Assembly (NCBI RefSeq): GCF_902491705.1
Contig: NZ_CABUIW010000088.1
Span: 1-5,140, forward strand
Length of the DNA stretch: 5,140 nucleotides
DNA from: an uncultured Lactobacillus sp.
GTDB lineage: Bacteria > Bacillota > Bacilli > Lactobacillales > Lactobacillaceae
Reading direction: 5' to 3'
In this document: positions 1 to 5,047 of the stretch, one piece after another
Numbering within the stretch: position 1 is the first letter of the stretch
How the letters are laid out: the number at the start of each line of letters is the position of its first letter
Program-made: the position numbers and the translations under genes
The notes under the pieces: generated by a model
Database searches by the model: none
What the model was told of the DNA's origin: nothing
The model's input: the letters and a program-made list of their open reading frames with translations, nothing else

Positions 1-2
1 GC

Positions 3-104
3 TTCCTGGTTTCTCAGTTTAATGTTTATAACGAGAAGTCTCTGAAGCGGATCCACCGAGGGTTCAAAGGACTCCAGGACACCTTGGAAGCATCATTTAT
101 TTAA
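3..104 (+). CDS. C-terminal end of an unidentified protein (partial, 5' end outside window)
   Basis: Reading from base 3, the frame stays open for 33 codons and stops at TAA 102-104; the other two forward frames meet stops earlier. The peptide is basic and protein-like, with the stretches QFNVYNEKSLKR, IHRGFKG and LQDTLEASFI. I do not recognise the family. The pattern of a QFNV stretch followed by a Gly-Phe and an amphipathic C-terminal helix faintly recalls the ends of IS982-type transposases. However, no terminal inverted repeat is visible just downstream, so this is only a suggestion. It is also possible that this is an already decayed gene. It is separated from the ABC operon by 145 bases of regulatory sequence and is probably not co-transcribed with it. 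Confidence 0.4.
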   Translation, partial: FLVSQFNVYNEKSLKRIHRGFKGLQDTLEASFI

Positions 105-110
105 GTTATA

Positions 111-125
111 TACATATTATATGTA
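111..125. promoter_or_regulatory. 15-bp perfect palindrome, possible operator
   Basis: TACATATTATATGTA reads the same on both strands around a central T. It starts six bases after the stop codon of the upstream partial gene and lies about 90 bases before the -35 box of the ABC operon. It has no GC-rich stem or T-run, so it is not a convincing terminator. TACAT/ATGTA half-sites resemble operators of PadR-type and some GntR-type regulators, but no such regulator is in the window and the short AT-rich palindrome could be chance. Confidence 0.35.
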
Positions 126-154
126 CGAAGGCATTTCATTTACACAAAACATTC

Positions 155-197
155 TTGACACTCTCAAAAATTGTGTTTTCGTTTTTATAAGTGTCAA
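155..197. repeat. Imperfect inverted repeat upstream of the ABC operon
   Basis: TTGACACT (155-162) is matched exactly by AGTGTCAA (190-197). With the same centre of symmetry, AAAAA (166-170) pairs with TTTTT (182-186), leaving symmetrical 3-base mismatches between the two arms. The element ends two bases before the -35 box. It could be a regulator binding site or a hairpin. It is unlikely to be a terminator for the upstream gene because the lower stem is not followed by a T-run. Confidence 0.55.
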
Positions 198-204
198 CTT
201 GACA
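192..204. promoter_or_regulatory. 13-bp palindromic operator overlapping the -35 box of the ABC operon
   Basis: TGTCAA-C-TTGACA is a perfect inverted repeat whose right half is the -35 hexamer itself. Its left half is shared with the right arm of the larger repeat at 155-197, so the TTGACA half-site occurs three times within 50 bases in alternating orientation. A protein bound here would block RNA polymerase, so repression is the simplest reading. The regulator is not in the window: the TetR gene further right has differently built sites (GGTAACAAATG). Confidence 0.45.
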
Positions 205-229
205 GGGGATAGTACCATTACGTTATACT
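199..229 (+). promoter_or_regulatory. Promoter of the ABC exporter operon
   Basis: A consensus -35 TTGACA (199-204) and a near-consensus -10 TATACT (224-229) are separated by 19 bases, or 18 if the -10 is read as TTATAC (223-228). Transcription would start near 236, giving a very short leader. The long spacer makes the promoter weaker than its hexamers suggest and is typical of MerR-controlled promoters. A partial dyad TAGTA/TACTA (210-214, 226-230) is present, but it is not centred on the spacer as a MerR site normally is. Confidence 0.6.
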
Positions 230-249
230 AGTTTAGAGAGGGCGACATA

Positions 250-1113
250 ATGATCATTCAAACAAAGGGACTTACTAAAACTTATCAATCAAAAGTGGTG
301 GTTGACCATATTGATTTAGCAATCAAAGAAGGAAGCTTAACTGCTCTACTAGGACCCAATGGCGCTGGTAAAACAACCACTATATCGATGCTCACAAAGA
401 TCTTAAATCCAACCAGTGGAATGATCAAGATGAAACCAGACATAAAGATTAGCATGGTATTTCAACAGAGTATTTTAGATAATGATTTGACAGTTATGGA
501 AAATTTGAGTATTCGAAATAAACTTTATAAAGAAGCCAAATCTAATCATATTGATGCTTTGATTCAGAAAATCGGGTTAACTGAATTTATTAATCAAAAA
601 TACGGCCGACTTTCTGGTGGGCAACGGCGACGAGTTGATATAGCAAGAGCTCTACTTAATCAACCTGATATTATTTTTTTGGATGAGCCAACTACGGGTT
701 TGGATATCCAAACCCGCTCGGCAATTTGGAAATTGTTGCATTCATTGCAAAGTCAAAATAATTTAACCATTATTTTGACGACACACTATCTTGAAGAAGC
801 AGACAATGCAGATGAGGTTTATATTATTGATCATGGCAAAATAATTGCCAGCGGATCCGCTGATGAAATTAAAACACAAAACTCTAGCAGTAAACTCGTG
901 ATTGTTTCTGAACAAGCTGATCAATTAATGGCATTGATACCAAGTAAAATAATTCATACGCAGATTAATCATAAAACCATTTGTTTAAAGGCTAATTCTG
1001 ACGAAGCACTCTCATTATTATTAAAGTTTCGTAGTTTCATTAAAACGTTCACTTATCAAGAGGGGACGATGGATGATGCTTTTTTGTCATTAACCGGAAG
1101 GAAGATGCGTTGA
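250..1113 (+). CDS. ABC-type exporter ATP-binding protein, DrrA/multidrug type
   Basis: This is the cytoplasmic ATPase subunit that powers a two-gene ABC exporter; the substrate is unknown. All nucleotide-binding motifs are present: Walker A GPNGAGKTT at residues 35-43, Q-loop glutamine near 72 (VFQQ), signature LSGGQ at 121-125, Walker B IIFLDE at 141-146, D-loop GLD at 150-152 and the switch histidine H179. The stretch between Walker A and the Q-loop looks a few residues shorter than in typical DrrA proteins. Residues from about 215 to 287 form the accessory C-terminal region usual in DrrA-like subunits. The ATG start is supported by AGAGAGGG just upstream (235-242), with seven bases to the start. 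One base separates its TGA from the ATG of the permease gene, so the two are surely co-translated. The family covers drug, antibiotic and lantibiotic exporters, and the sequence does not decide between them. Confidence 0.93.
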   Translation: MIIQTKGLTKTYQSKVVVDHIDLAIKEGSLTALLGPNGAGKTTTISMLTKILNPTSGMIKMKPDIKISMVFQQSILDNDLTVMENLSIRNKLYKEAKSNHIDALIQKIGLTEFINQKYGRLSGGQRRRVDIARALLNQPDIIFLDEPTTGLDIQTRSAIWKLLHSLQSQNNLTIILTTHYLEEADNADEVYIIDHGKIIASGSADEIKTQNSSSKLVIVSEQADQLMALIPSKIIHTQINHKTICLKANSDEALSLLLKFRSFIKTFTYQEGTMDDAFLSLTGRKMR

Positions 1114-1114
1114 T

Positions 1115-1975
1115 ATGATTACTTTAACAAGGAGAAATCTACTGTTGTATTTCCGCAATCGCCCCGGAGTATTCTTTTCATTATTGGGAGCAATGATTTC
1201 ATTTCTCTTATATATTGTCTTTCTAAAAAAGTCAATGATAAGTAGCTGGAAAACTGTCCCTAGTTCTCACCAATTACTTGATTTTTGGTTGATTGGAGGG
1301 ACTTTATCAGTGACTGCCATCACAACCACCCTTACCTCACTTGGACAATTAGTAAAAGATAAAGAACGCAAGGTTATTAAAGATTTTTATTTAACAGACC
1401 TTTCTCATTTTGAAATCACCATGAGCTATATGTTAAGTGCCGCTTTGATTGGCTTTATTATGCAAATAGTTATGTTCACACTGATGATAGGATACTTTTC
1501 AATCACAGATAACTTGACCATGCCATGGGAGTCGCTACCAGCTGTAATTTGCGTTGCTCTTTTTAGCTCTTTACTAGCAGTTGTAATTAATATGCTGTTT
1601 ATCCAGTTTATTAGTCGCTTTGATTCCTTAAACGCTATAGGAACAATTGTTGGCACGGCCTCTGGTTTTTTAGTGGGTACCTATATTCCAATTGGTATTC
1701 TTCCTAACTTTGCGCAGTTACTTATCAAATTAACTCCGGGTGCATATGTAGCAGCCATTTATCGACAAATACTTATGGCAGATAAATTAAAAACCGCTTT
1801 TCATGGTCAGCAAAGCCATTTTGAAAAAACGATGGGGATTAAGTTAGAGTGGCATCATTTATTAACTGGAATGCAAACGACTGTGCTCCTTACCATAGTT
1901 TTTTTATTAGGAATAGCAGTTTTACTAATTGTTGACTTAATTCGAAGCAAGGAAAATGTGAGAACGGTTGATTGA
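1115..1975 (+). CDS. ABC-2 type exporter permease
   Basis: This is the membrane subunit partnering the ATPase encoded immediately upstream. The 286-residue protein shows six hydrophobic segments at roughly residues 19-37, 54-76, 103-127, 141-165, 173-196 and 252-275, the usual ABC-2 fold. The cytoplasmic loop after segment 2 (KDKERKVIKD, 81-90) is charged and is the likely contact with the ATPase. The motif GFLVGTYIPIG at 184-194 before a prolonged loop is typical of multidrug-type ABC-2 permeases. There is no signal peptide and no protease or extra domain. Its Shine-Dalgarno GGAAGGAAG lies inside the end of the ATPase gene (1096-1104). The substrate cannot be told from sequence. No convincing terminator lies directly downstream; the nearest strong one is at 2302-2333. 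Confidence 0.9.
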   Translation: MITLTRRNLLLYFRNRPGVFFSLLGAMISFLLYIVFLKKSMISSWKTVPSSHQLLDFWLIGGTLSVTAITTTLTSLGQLVKDKERKVIKDFYLTDLSHFEITMSYMLSAALIGFIMQIVMFTLMIGYFSITDNLTMPWESLPAVICVALFSSLLAVVINMLFIQFISRFDSLNAIGTIVGTASGFLVGTYIPIGILPNFAQLLIKLTPGAYVAAIYRQILMADKLKTAFHGQQSHFEKTMGIKLEWHHLLTGMQTTVLLTIVFLLGIAVLLIVDLIRSKENVRTVD

Positions 1976-2015
1976 GATAGCAAATATGATGAAACAAGTA
2001 GACCAATGTTTTGTG

Positions 2016-2059
2016 ATTATTGATTAAGCATTCCAAGTGAATTGCGAGGGATCAATAAT
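2016..2059. repeat. 9-bp perfect inverted repeat with 26-base spacer
   Basis: ATTATTGAT (2016-2024) is the exact reverse complement of ATCAATAAT (2051-2059). The arms are AT-rich and the loop is long, so a stable hairpin is doubtful, and there is no T-run to make it a terminator for the ABC operon that ends 40 bases upstream. It may be chance or the residue of a mobile or regulatory element. Confidence 0.35.
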
Positions 2060-2123
2060 GCCTATAAAAATCCGATTAAATTGGAATCTGCCTTAATTGC
2101 ATCGACATGCAGTCACATTACGA

Positions 2124-2140
2124 TATTGGCCTAGCCAATA
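2124..2140. repeat. Tight 7-bp hairpin/palindrome with 3-base loop
   Basis: TATTGGC (2124-2130), loop CTA, GCCAATA (2134-2140) form a perfect stem. It is not followed by a T-run on either strand, so it is not an intrinsic terminator of the standard kind. It could be an operator-like palindrome, or an RNA hairpin at the 3' end of the ABC mRNA protecting it from exonucleases. Confidence 0.4.
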
Positions 2141-2152
2141 AACTATGCTGGA

Positions 2153-2212
2153 TTAAATTGATTTTGGATAATTTTTACAATCTACCTTATAATCAAATTT
2201 TTTCAGGATCAT
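2153..2212 (-). CDS. Possible 19-residue small ORF or 5' remnant of a lost gene
   Basis: On the minus strand an excellent Shine-Dalgarno AAAGGAGTGAG (2213-2223) leads directly into an ATG at 2212. The frame encodes 19 residues starting MILKKFDYKVD and stops at TAA 2155-2153. The core GGAG is only four bases from the ATG. Upstream, TAAAAT (2236-2231) could be a -10, but the -35 is poor (TATATT at 2259-2254). The peptide has no recognisable motif, no double-glycine leader and no membrane segment. After the stop the same frame continues with further stops, so this may be the surviving start of a decayed gene rather than a functional peptide. The preceding unit on this strand ends at the 2302-2333 terminator, so expression would need its own promoter. 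Confidence 0.3.
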   Translation of the reverse strand: MILKKFDYKVDCKNYPKSI

Positions 2213-2243
2213 CTCACTCCTTTCAGCATCATTTTACATAATT

Positions 2244-2272
2244 TGATACCGAAAATATACAAATGATACTGA
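2244..2272 (-). repeat. Two 9-bp near-identical direct repeats, 20-bp period
   Basis: On the minus strand TCAGTATCA (2272-2264) and TCGGTATCA (2252-2244) differ at one base. They are spaced by 20 bases from start to start, about two helical turns, which puts them on one face of the DNA. They lie just upstream of the small ORF at 2153-2212, flanking its weak -35. Such spacing is seen at activator sites, but no regulator can be named and two short copies could be coincidence. Confidence 0.3.
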
Positions 2273-2301
2273 TAAAACAAATAGCATCTAAGAAACTACC
2301 T

Positions 2302-2333
2302 AAAAAGGCACCTCATATTCGAGGTACCTTTTT
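2302..2333 (-). terminator. Intrinsic terminator, likely bidirectional, ending the MFS transcript
   Basis: The arms AAAAAGG-C-ACCTC (2302-2314) and GAGGT-A-CCTTTTT (2321-2333) pair with one internal mismatch around a 6-base loop. Read on the minus strand, the hairpin is followed by five T and lies 50 bases after the stop codon of the MFS exporter. Because the A- and T-runs flank the stem on both sides, it should also stop plus-strand transcription coming from the ABC operon, which has no nearer terminator. Confidence 0.85.
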
Positions 2334-2383
2334 AGATTTAGCTTGTAATCCGTATCGAATTAAGTTACGAACAAGCCCACAGG

Positions 2384-4228
2384 TCAACTTTTTAAAGGCT
2401 TACGATCTGTCAACAAAGCAATCGGCGACAGAATCAAAACAATCACCGCTCCTACTAAGTAGGTATGACTGAAGGCCTGGCTGATTTGTCGATTCTTAGT
2501 ATGCTTAATTTTTCTCAAAGCTGTCGTTAAAGCTTCTTTTTGTGCCAATTGTTTGAGACCTACTAACAATTTTTTCTGACCCTGGCTTATTTGCTGATTA
2601 CCCAAATTAATTTTTTGAGAAGCTACTGACAGTTTAGATATAGCGGTATTTTGATTCTCTAACTTGGTTAAGGTAAGTGCTAGTTGCTGGTTGCCCGCTT
2701 TTAAGTTGTCAGTAGCTAGTGCTAATTTTTTCTGGGCTTGGTAGACCTGGTGAAGATCGGTTCCCTTTTGGGGCTGTGGTAAATCAACCTGAGATTTGGC
2801 CGCTTTTTTAAGGGCACGTCTTAGGTTTGTCTGTTTGTTTTTAGTTGTTAATTTGGCTGATCCAGTAGTGGAAAATAGGCTGTTCAATTGTTGATGAGCC
2901 ACTTTCTTTACTTTGGGTGATAATTGCTGTCGATCAACAATTTGAATGGCATCTTGATGAATATGCTGCTTAGCTGTATTGACATTATTATCAAGGACCG
3001 TTACTAGAATTGCAATTCCTAAACAAGTGCCAATTTGACGCGCTGCGTTAACAATTCCCGAACCAATCCCACTTTTATTTTTTGGCAAATGCTTAACCGA
3101 GGCCACTAACGAAACCGAAGAGAACCCAAAACCAACACCGTTAATCACCAGAAAAGTAATGACAACAGTTTTAGGCGTTGTGGTGGTGATAAACGACAAG
3201 AGTAGTAAACTAGCTGCCATGACTAAGAGCCCAATCAAAGTAACCGGAACTGCGCCAACTTGATCAAATAACTTAGTTCCCAAAGGCATCGCTACCATGA
3301 TTGTTAAGGAAACTGGAATAATAATTAGGGCCGCATGTAACGCTGTATCGTTCAGAACGTCTTGTAAAAAATAATTTAAAATCAGGGTGGGGCTAACTAA
3401 CGCAAAGCCAGTTAAAAAGTAAACTAAACTAGAAGCAGTTAAGGTTTTTTCACGGAACAAATCTAATTCAAGTAGTGGGTGTTTGACTTTACTTTCGATA
3501 AAGATGAACAATCCAATAGCTAATACGCCGCCAATGAGTGTTCCTAAGATGATGCCCGATTGCCAACCATATTGGCGGCCTTCTAGTAGGCCAAAGGTTA
3601 AACCACCTAAGCCTAGTGTTAAAAGAATCGTTCCTGGTAAATCAATTCTCCCCGCCAAGGATTCGTCATATGATTCCCTTACCCCCATAGCTATAATTAG
3701 AGAGGCTACAATGGTTAAGGGGACATTAATGCCGAATACCCAGCGCCAAGAAGCATATTCAATAATCACACCACCAATCGGTGGCCCCCCGGCAGCAGCT
3801 AAAGCCGTTACTGCGCCCACAACGCTAGCAATTTTGGATATATGCGCTTTGCCAAATATTTCAATTCCCATTGGTAAGACAATCGGGGTGATGATGGCAC
3901 CACCTAATCCTTGAAAAAATCGAAAAGCAATCAATTCTGGCAACGACGTTGCCAACATACAAGCCGCCGAAAAACCGCCAAATAAGGCTAATCCTAGTAA
4001 CATAATTTTTTTACGACCATAACGATCGGCAATCTTTGAACCAGTGATCATAAACACGGCTAAGGCTAACATATAGATGGTGGCAACCCAACTTGTATCA
4101 GTTAGACTGGCATTGAAATGGGTCATAATTTTGGGTAAAGCAATGTTGACGATAGTACTGTCTAAGGTGCCCATAAACATCGCAATGGTTAACCCGATAA
4201 AACTGATAATTTTAGTAGCTTTTGACAT
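2384..4228 (-). CDS. DHA2-family (EmrB/QacA-type) 14-segment MFS drug exporter with large terminal loop
   Basis: This is a predicted proton-coupled multidrug exporter in the cytoplasmic membrane. Family motifs are clear: LDSTIVNIALP at residues 22-32 with the membrane aspartate D23, W47 with TIYML at 50-54, motif A GSKIADRYGRKK at 63-74, motif B RFFQG at 103-107 and motif C around GGPPIGG at 147-153. Thirteen hydrophobic segments are followed by one more at about 589-607, giving 14. At 614 residues it is over 100 longer than usual DHA2 proteins. The excess sits between segments 13 and 14 (about 415-587), predicted outside the cell: polar, rich in Gln, Lys and Asn, with heptad-like coiled-coil character and internal repeats (GNQQ at 512 and 543, QxQKKL at 497 and 549). 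The start ATG has AAAGGAG ten bases upstream. It diverges from a TetR gene whose probable operator lies in its leader. The substrate is unknown. Confidence 0.93.
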   Translation of the reverse strand: MSKATKIISFIGLTIAMFMGTLDSTIVNIALPKIMTHFNASLTDTSWVATIYMLALAVFMITGSKIADRYGRKKIMLLGLALFGGFSAACMLATSLPELIAFRFFQGLGGAIITPIVLPMGIEIFGKAHISKIASVVGAVTALAAAGGPPIGGVIIEYASWRWVFGINVPLTIVASLIIAMGVRESYDESLAGRIDLPGTILLTLGLGGLTFGLLEGRQYGWQSGIILGTLIGGVLAIGLFIFIESKVKHPLLELDLFREKTLTASSLVYFLTGFALVSPTLILNYFLQDVLNDTALHAALIIIPVSLTIMVAMPLGTKLFDQVGAVPVTLIGLLVMAASLLLLSFITTTTPKTVVITFLVINGVGFGFSSVSLVASVKHLPKNKSGIGSGIVNAARQIGTCLGIAILVTVLDNNVNTAKQHIHQDAIQIVDRQQLSPKVKKVAHQQLNSLFSTTGSAKLTTKNKQTNLRRALKKAAKSQVDLPQPQKGTDLHQVYQAQKKLALATDNLKAGNQQLALTLTKLENQNTAISKLSVASQKINLGNQQISQGQKKLLVGLKQLAQKEALTTALRKIKHTKNRQISQAFSHTYLVGAVIVLILSPIALLTDRKPLKS

Positions 4229-4246
4229 CTATCAAGCGCTCCTTTC

Positions 4247-4281
4247 GGTAACAAATGGATATAAAGGAAACATTTGTTACC
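4247..4281. promoter_or_regulatory. TetR operator: 11-bp perfect inverted repeat in the exporter leader
   Basis: GGTAACAAATG (4247-4257) and CATTTGTTACC (4271-4281) are exact reverse complements separated by 13 bases. The element lies downstream of the predicted exporter transcription start and ends just before its Shine-Dalgarno (4239-4245), so a bound repressor would act as a roadblock. Length and position fit a TetR/QacR-like operator, and the span could hold one or two dimers. The same sequence in the transcript could fold into an 11-bp hairpin right above the ribosome binding site. The third copy of the half-site at the regulator's promoter strengthens the assignment. Confidence 0.8.
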
Positions 4282-4297
4282 TTTATTTGCGACTTTT

Positions 4298-4326
4298 AGT
4301 ATAATTAGTCCTAAGCATTAAAACAA
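4298..4326 (-). promoter_or_regulatory. Promoter of the MFS exporter
   Basis: On the minus strand the -35 TTGTTT (4326-4321) and -10 TATACT (4303-4298) are separated by exactly 17 bases. Transcription would begin near 4291, leaving a leader of about 60 bases that contains the inverted-repeat operator. The -35 is only six bases from the -35 of the divergent tetR promoter, so the two polymerases probably compete. Confidence 0.65.
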
Positions 4327-4332
4327 TCCTTA

Positions 4333-4360
4333 TTGGCTAAGTGCTACAGATTGCTATAAT
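4333..4360 (+). promoter_or_regulatory. Promoter of the TetR regulator gene, extended -10 type
   Basis: TTGGCT (4333-4338) and a consensus TATAAT (4355-4360) are 16 bases apart. The bases TGC directly before the -10 make an extended -10, so the promoter should be active despite the imperfect -35. The start point falls near 4367, inside the third copy of the operator half-site. Confidence 0.7.
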
Positions 4361-4370
4361 TTGTTACCGA
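4359..4370. promoter_or_regulatory. Operator half-site over the tetR -10/start, autoregulation
   Basis: ATTTGTTACCGA repeats the half-site of the 4247-4281 inverted repeat: ATTTGTTACC is identical to its right arm, and the following G and A extend the match to the complement of the left arm's flank. It overlaps the end of the -10 box and the start of transcription, so the regulator would shut off its own gene. No good opposite arm is found at the expected distance, so this is a single, probably weaker, site. Confidence 0.6.
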
Positions 4371-4392
4371 TAGTAGAGGAGATGTCAATAAA

Positions 4393-4968
4393 ATGAACGG
4401 CAAGCAGCGTATGGTTGAACAGTCTAAGCAATGGTTATGCGACGCCCTTATAAATTTAATGACGAAAGAGAACTTTCAGGATATTTCTATTACTGAAATT
4501 GCCCAAACCGCTGAATTATCGCGAAAAACGTTCTATCATTCTTTTAAAAATAAAGAAGCGGTCATTAATTACCTGTGTGATCAGTTGTTCGATCAGTACT
4601 TTGAACAATTACTCCAGCAGAAACCGCAGGTAGGGGAAATGATGTTAAAAACTACTTTTGACATTTTTTTAAATTTTTGGTGGCGAAAACGGGATTTAAT
4701 TCAATTATTGATCCGCCAAGGCTTATTTGATCACATGAATGAAATTTGGCAGGAAAAAGCAATCCCCCGTTATCAACAGTTTGCGGCTCCCTGGCATGTT
4801 CAGGGCACTCCTACCCAAGTGAATTATGTAATGGCTTTTCAACTAGGTGGTTTAACTAATATTCTACGTATCTGGTTAGGACAAGATCAGCCTGAGCCAC
4901 CAGAACAAATTAAGGATCTAATGTTTTTGGCTGCTCAGCAATTAGCTGATAGTTTAAATACAAATTAG
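4393..4968 (+). CDS. TetR-family transcriptional repressor of the divergent MFS exporter
   Basis: This 191-residue protein has the TetR N-terminal DNA-binding domain. The helix-turn-helix covers about residues 32-51, with ITEIAQTAELS leading into the recognition helix SRKTFYHSF and the conserved FKNKEAV after it. The remainder is a helical ligand-binding and dimerisation domain rich in aromatic residues (FWW at 95-97, W119, W134, W161). This is reasonable for binding bulky hydrophobic inducers, but the ligand is unknown. It diverges from the MFS exporter, and the gap carries three copies of one half-site, so repression of the exporter and of itself is the natural inference. The start ATG follows AGAGGAG (4375-4381) at 11 bases, rather far. 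An ATG at 4382 abuts this site but reads only four codons. No terminator is visible after the TAG. Confidence 0.9.
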   Translation: MNGKQRMVEQSKQWLCDALINLMTKENFQDISITEIAQTAELSRKTFYHSFKNKEAVINYLCDQLFDQYFEQLLQQKPQVGEMMLKTTFDIFLNFWWRKRDLIQLLIRQGLFDHMNEIWQEKAIPRYQQFAAPWHVQGTPTQVNYVMAFQLGGLTNILRIWLGQDQPEPPEQIKDLMFLAAQQLADSLNTN

Positions 4969-5047
4969 ATTAGTTAGACAGAAACAAACAATCAGGATTT
5001 AACTAAGATTATGAACACCATTCAAAATAAGGGGGGCCACCTTAGAT

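Larger units (their letters stand above)
1976..2301. other. Gene-free intergenic stretch with gene-like debris and small inverted repeats
   Basis: No intact gene is visible in these 326 bases. On the plus strand two short open stretches in different frames look protein-like. Frame 2024-2131 contains SELRGINNAYKNPIKLESAL. Frame 2080-2238 contains HYDIGLANKLCWIKL and DNFYNLPYN. Each ends in a stop and neither has a ribosome binding site, which would fit a decayed gene with a frameshift. The minus strand also carries a short ORF with a good ribosome binding site (2153-2212). Because AT-rich sequence easily gives plausible short peptides, I cannot say which strand, if either, was once coding. Inverted repeats at 2016-2059 and 2124-2140 also fall here. 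Confidence 0.5.

Noticed and set aside
155..191. A second promoter using TTGACA at 155-160
   Set aside because: The only TATAA-like sequence (TATAAG at 186-191) is 25 bases away, too far for a -35/-10 pair; the TTGACA is better explained as an arm of the inverted repeat.
1426..1656. 76-codon minus-strand frame inside the ABC permease gene
   Set aside because: It lies opposite a convincing membrane protein gene; its residues mirror the hydrophobic codons of the permease and it has no ribosome binding site or recognisable motif.
2016..2059. The inverted repeat as terminator of the ABC operon
   Set aside because: The stem is AT-only apart from one G-C pair, the loop is 26 bases and there is no T-run, so it cannot form an intrinsic terminator.
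2263..2472. 69-codon plus-strand frame over the terminator and the 3' end of the MFS gene
   Set aside because: It runs straight through the terminator hairpin at 2302-2333 and then antisense to the exporter gene; no ribosome binding site precedes it.
3483..3914. 143-codon plus-strand frame within the MFS gene
   Set aside because: It is antisense to membrane segments with clear MFS motifs on the other strand; its proline-rich composition is the usual shadow of glycine-rich membrane helices.
4077..4304. 75-codon plus-strand frame crossing the start of the MFS gene
   Set aside because: It covers the antisense of the exporter's first membrane segments plus its operator and promoter, and has no translation signal.
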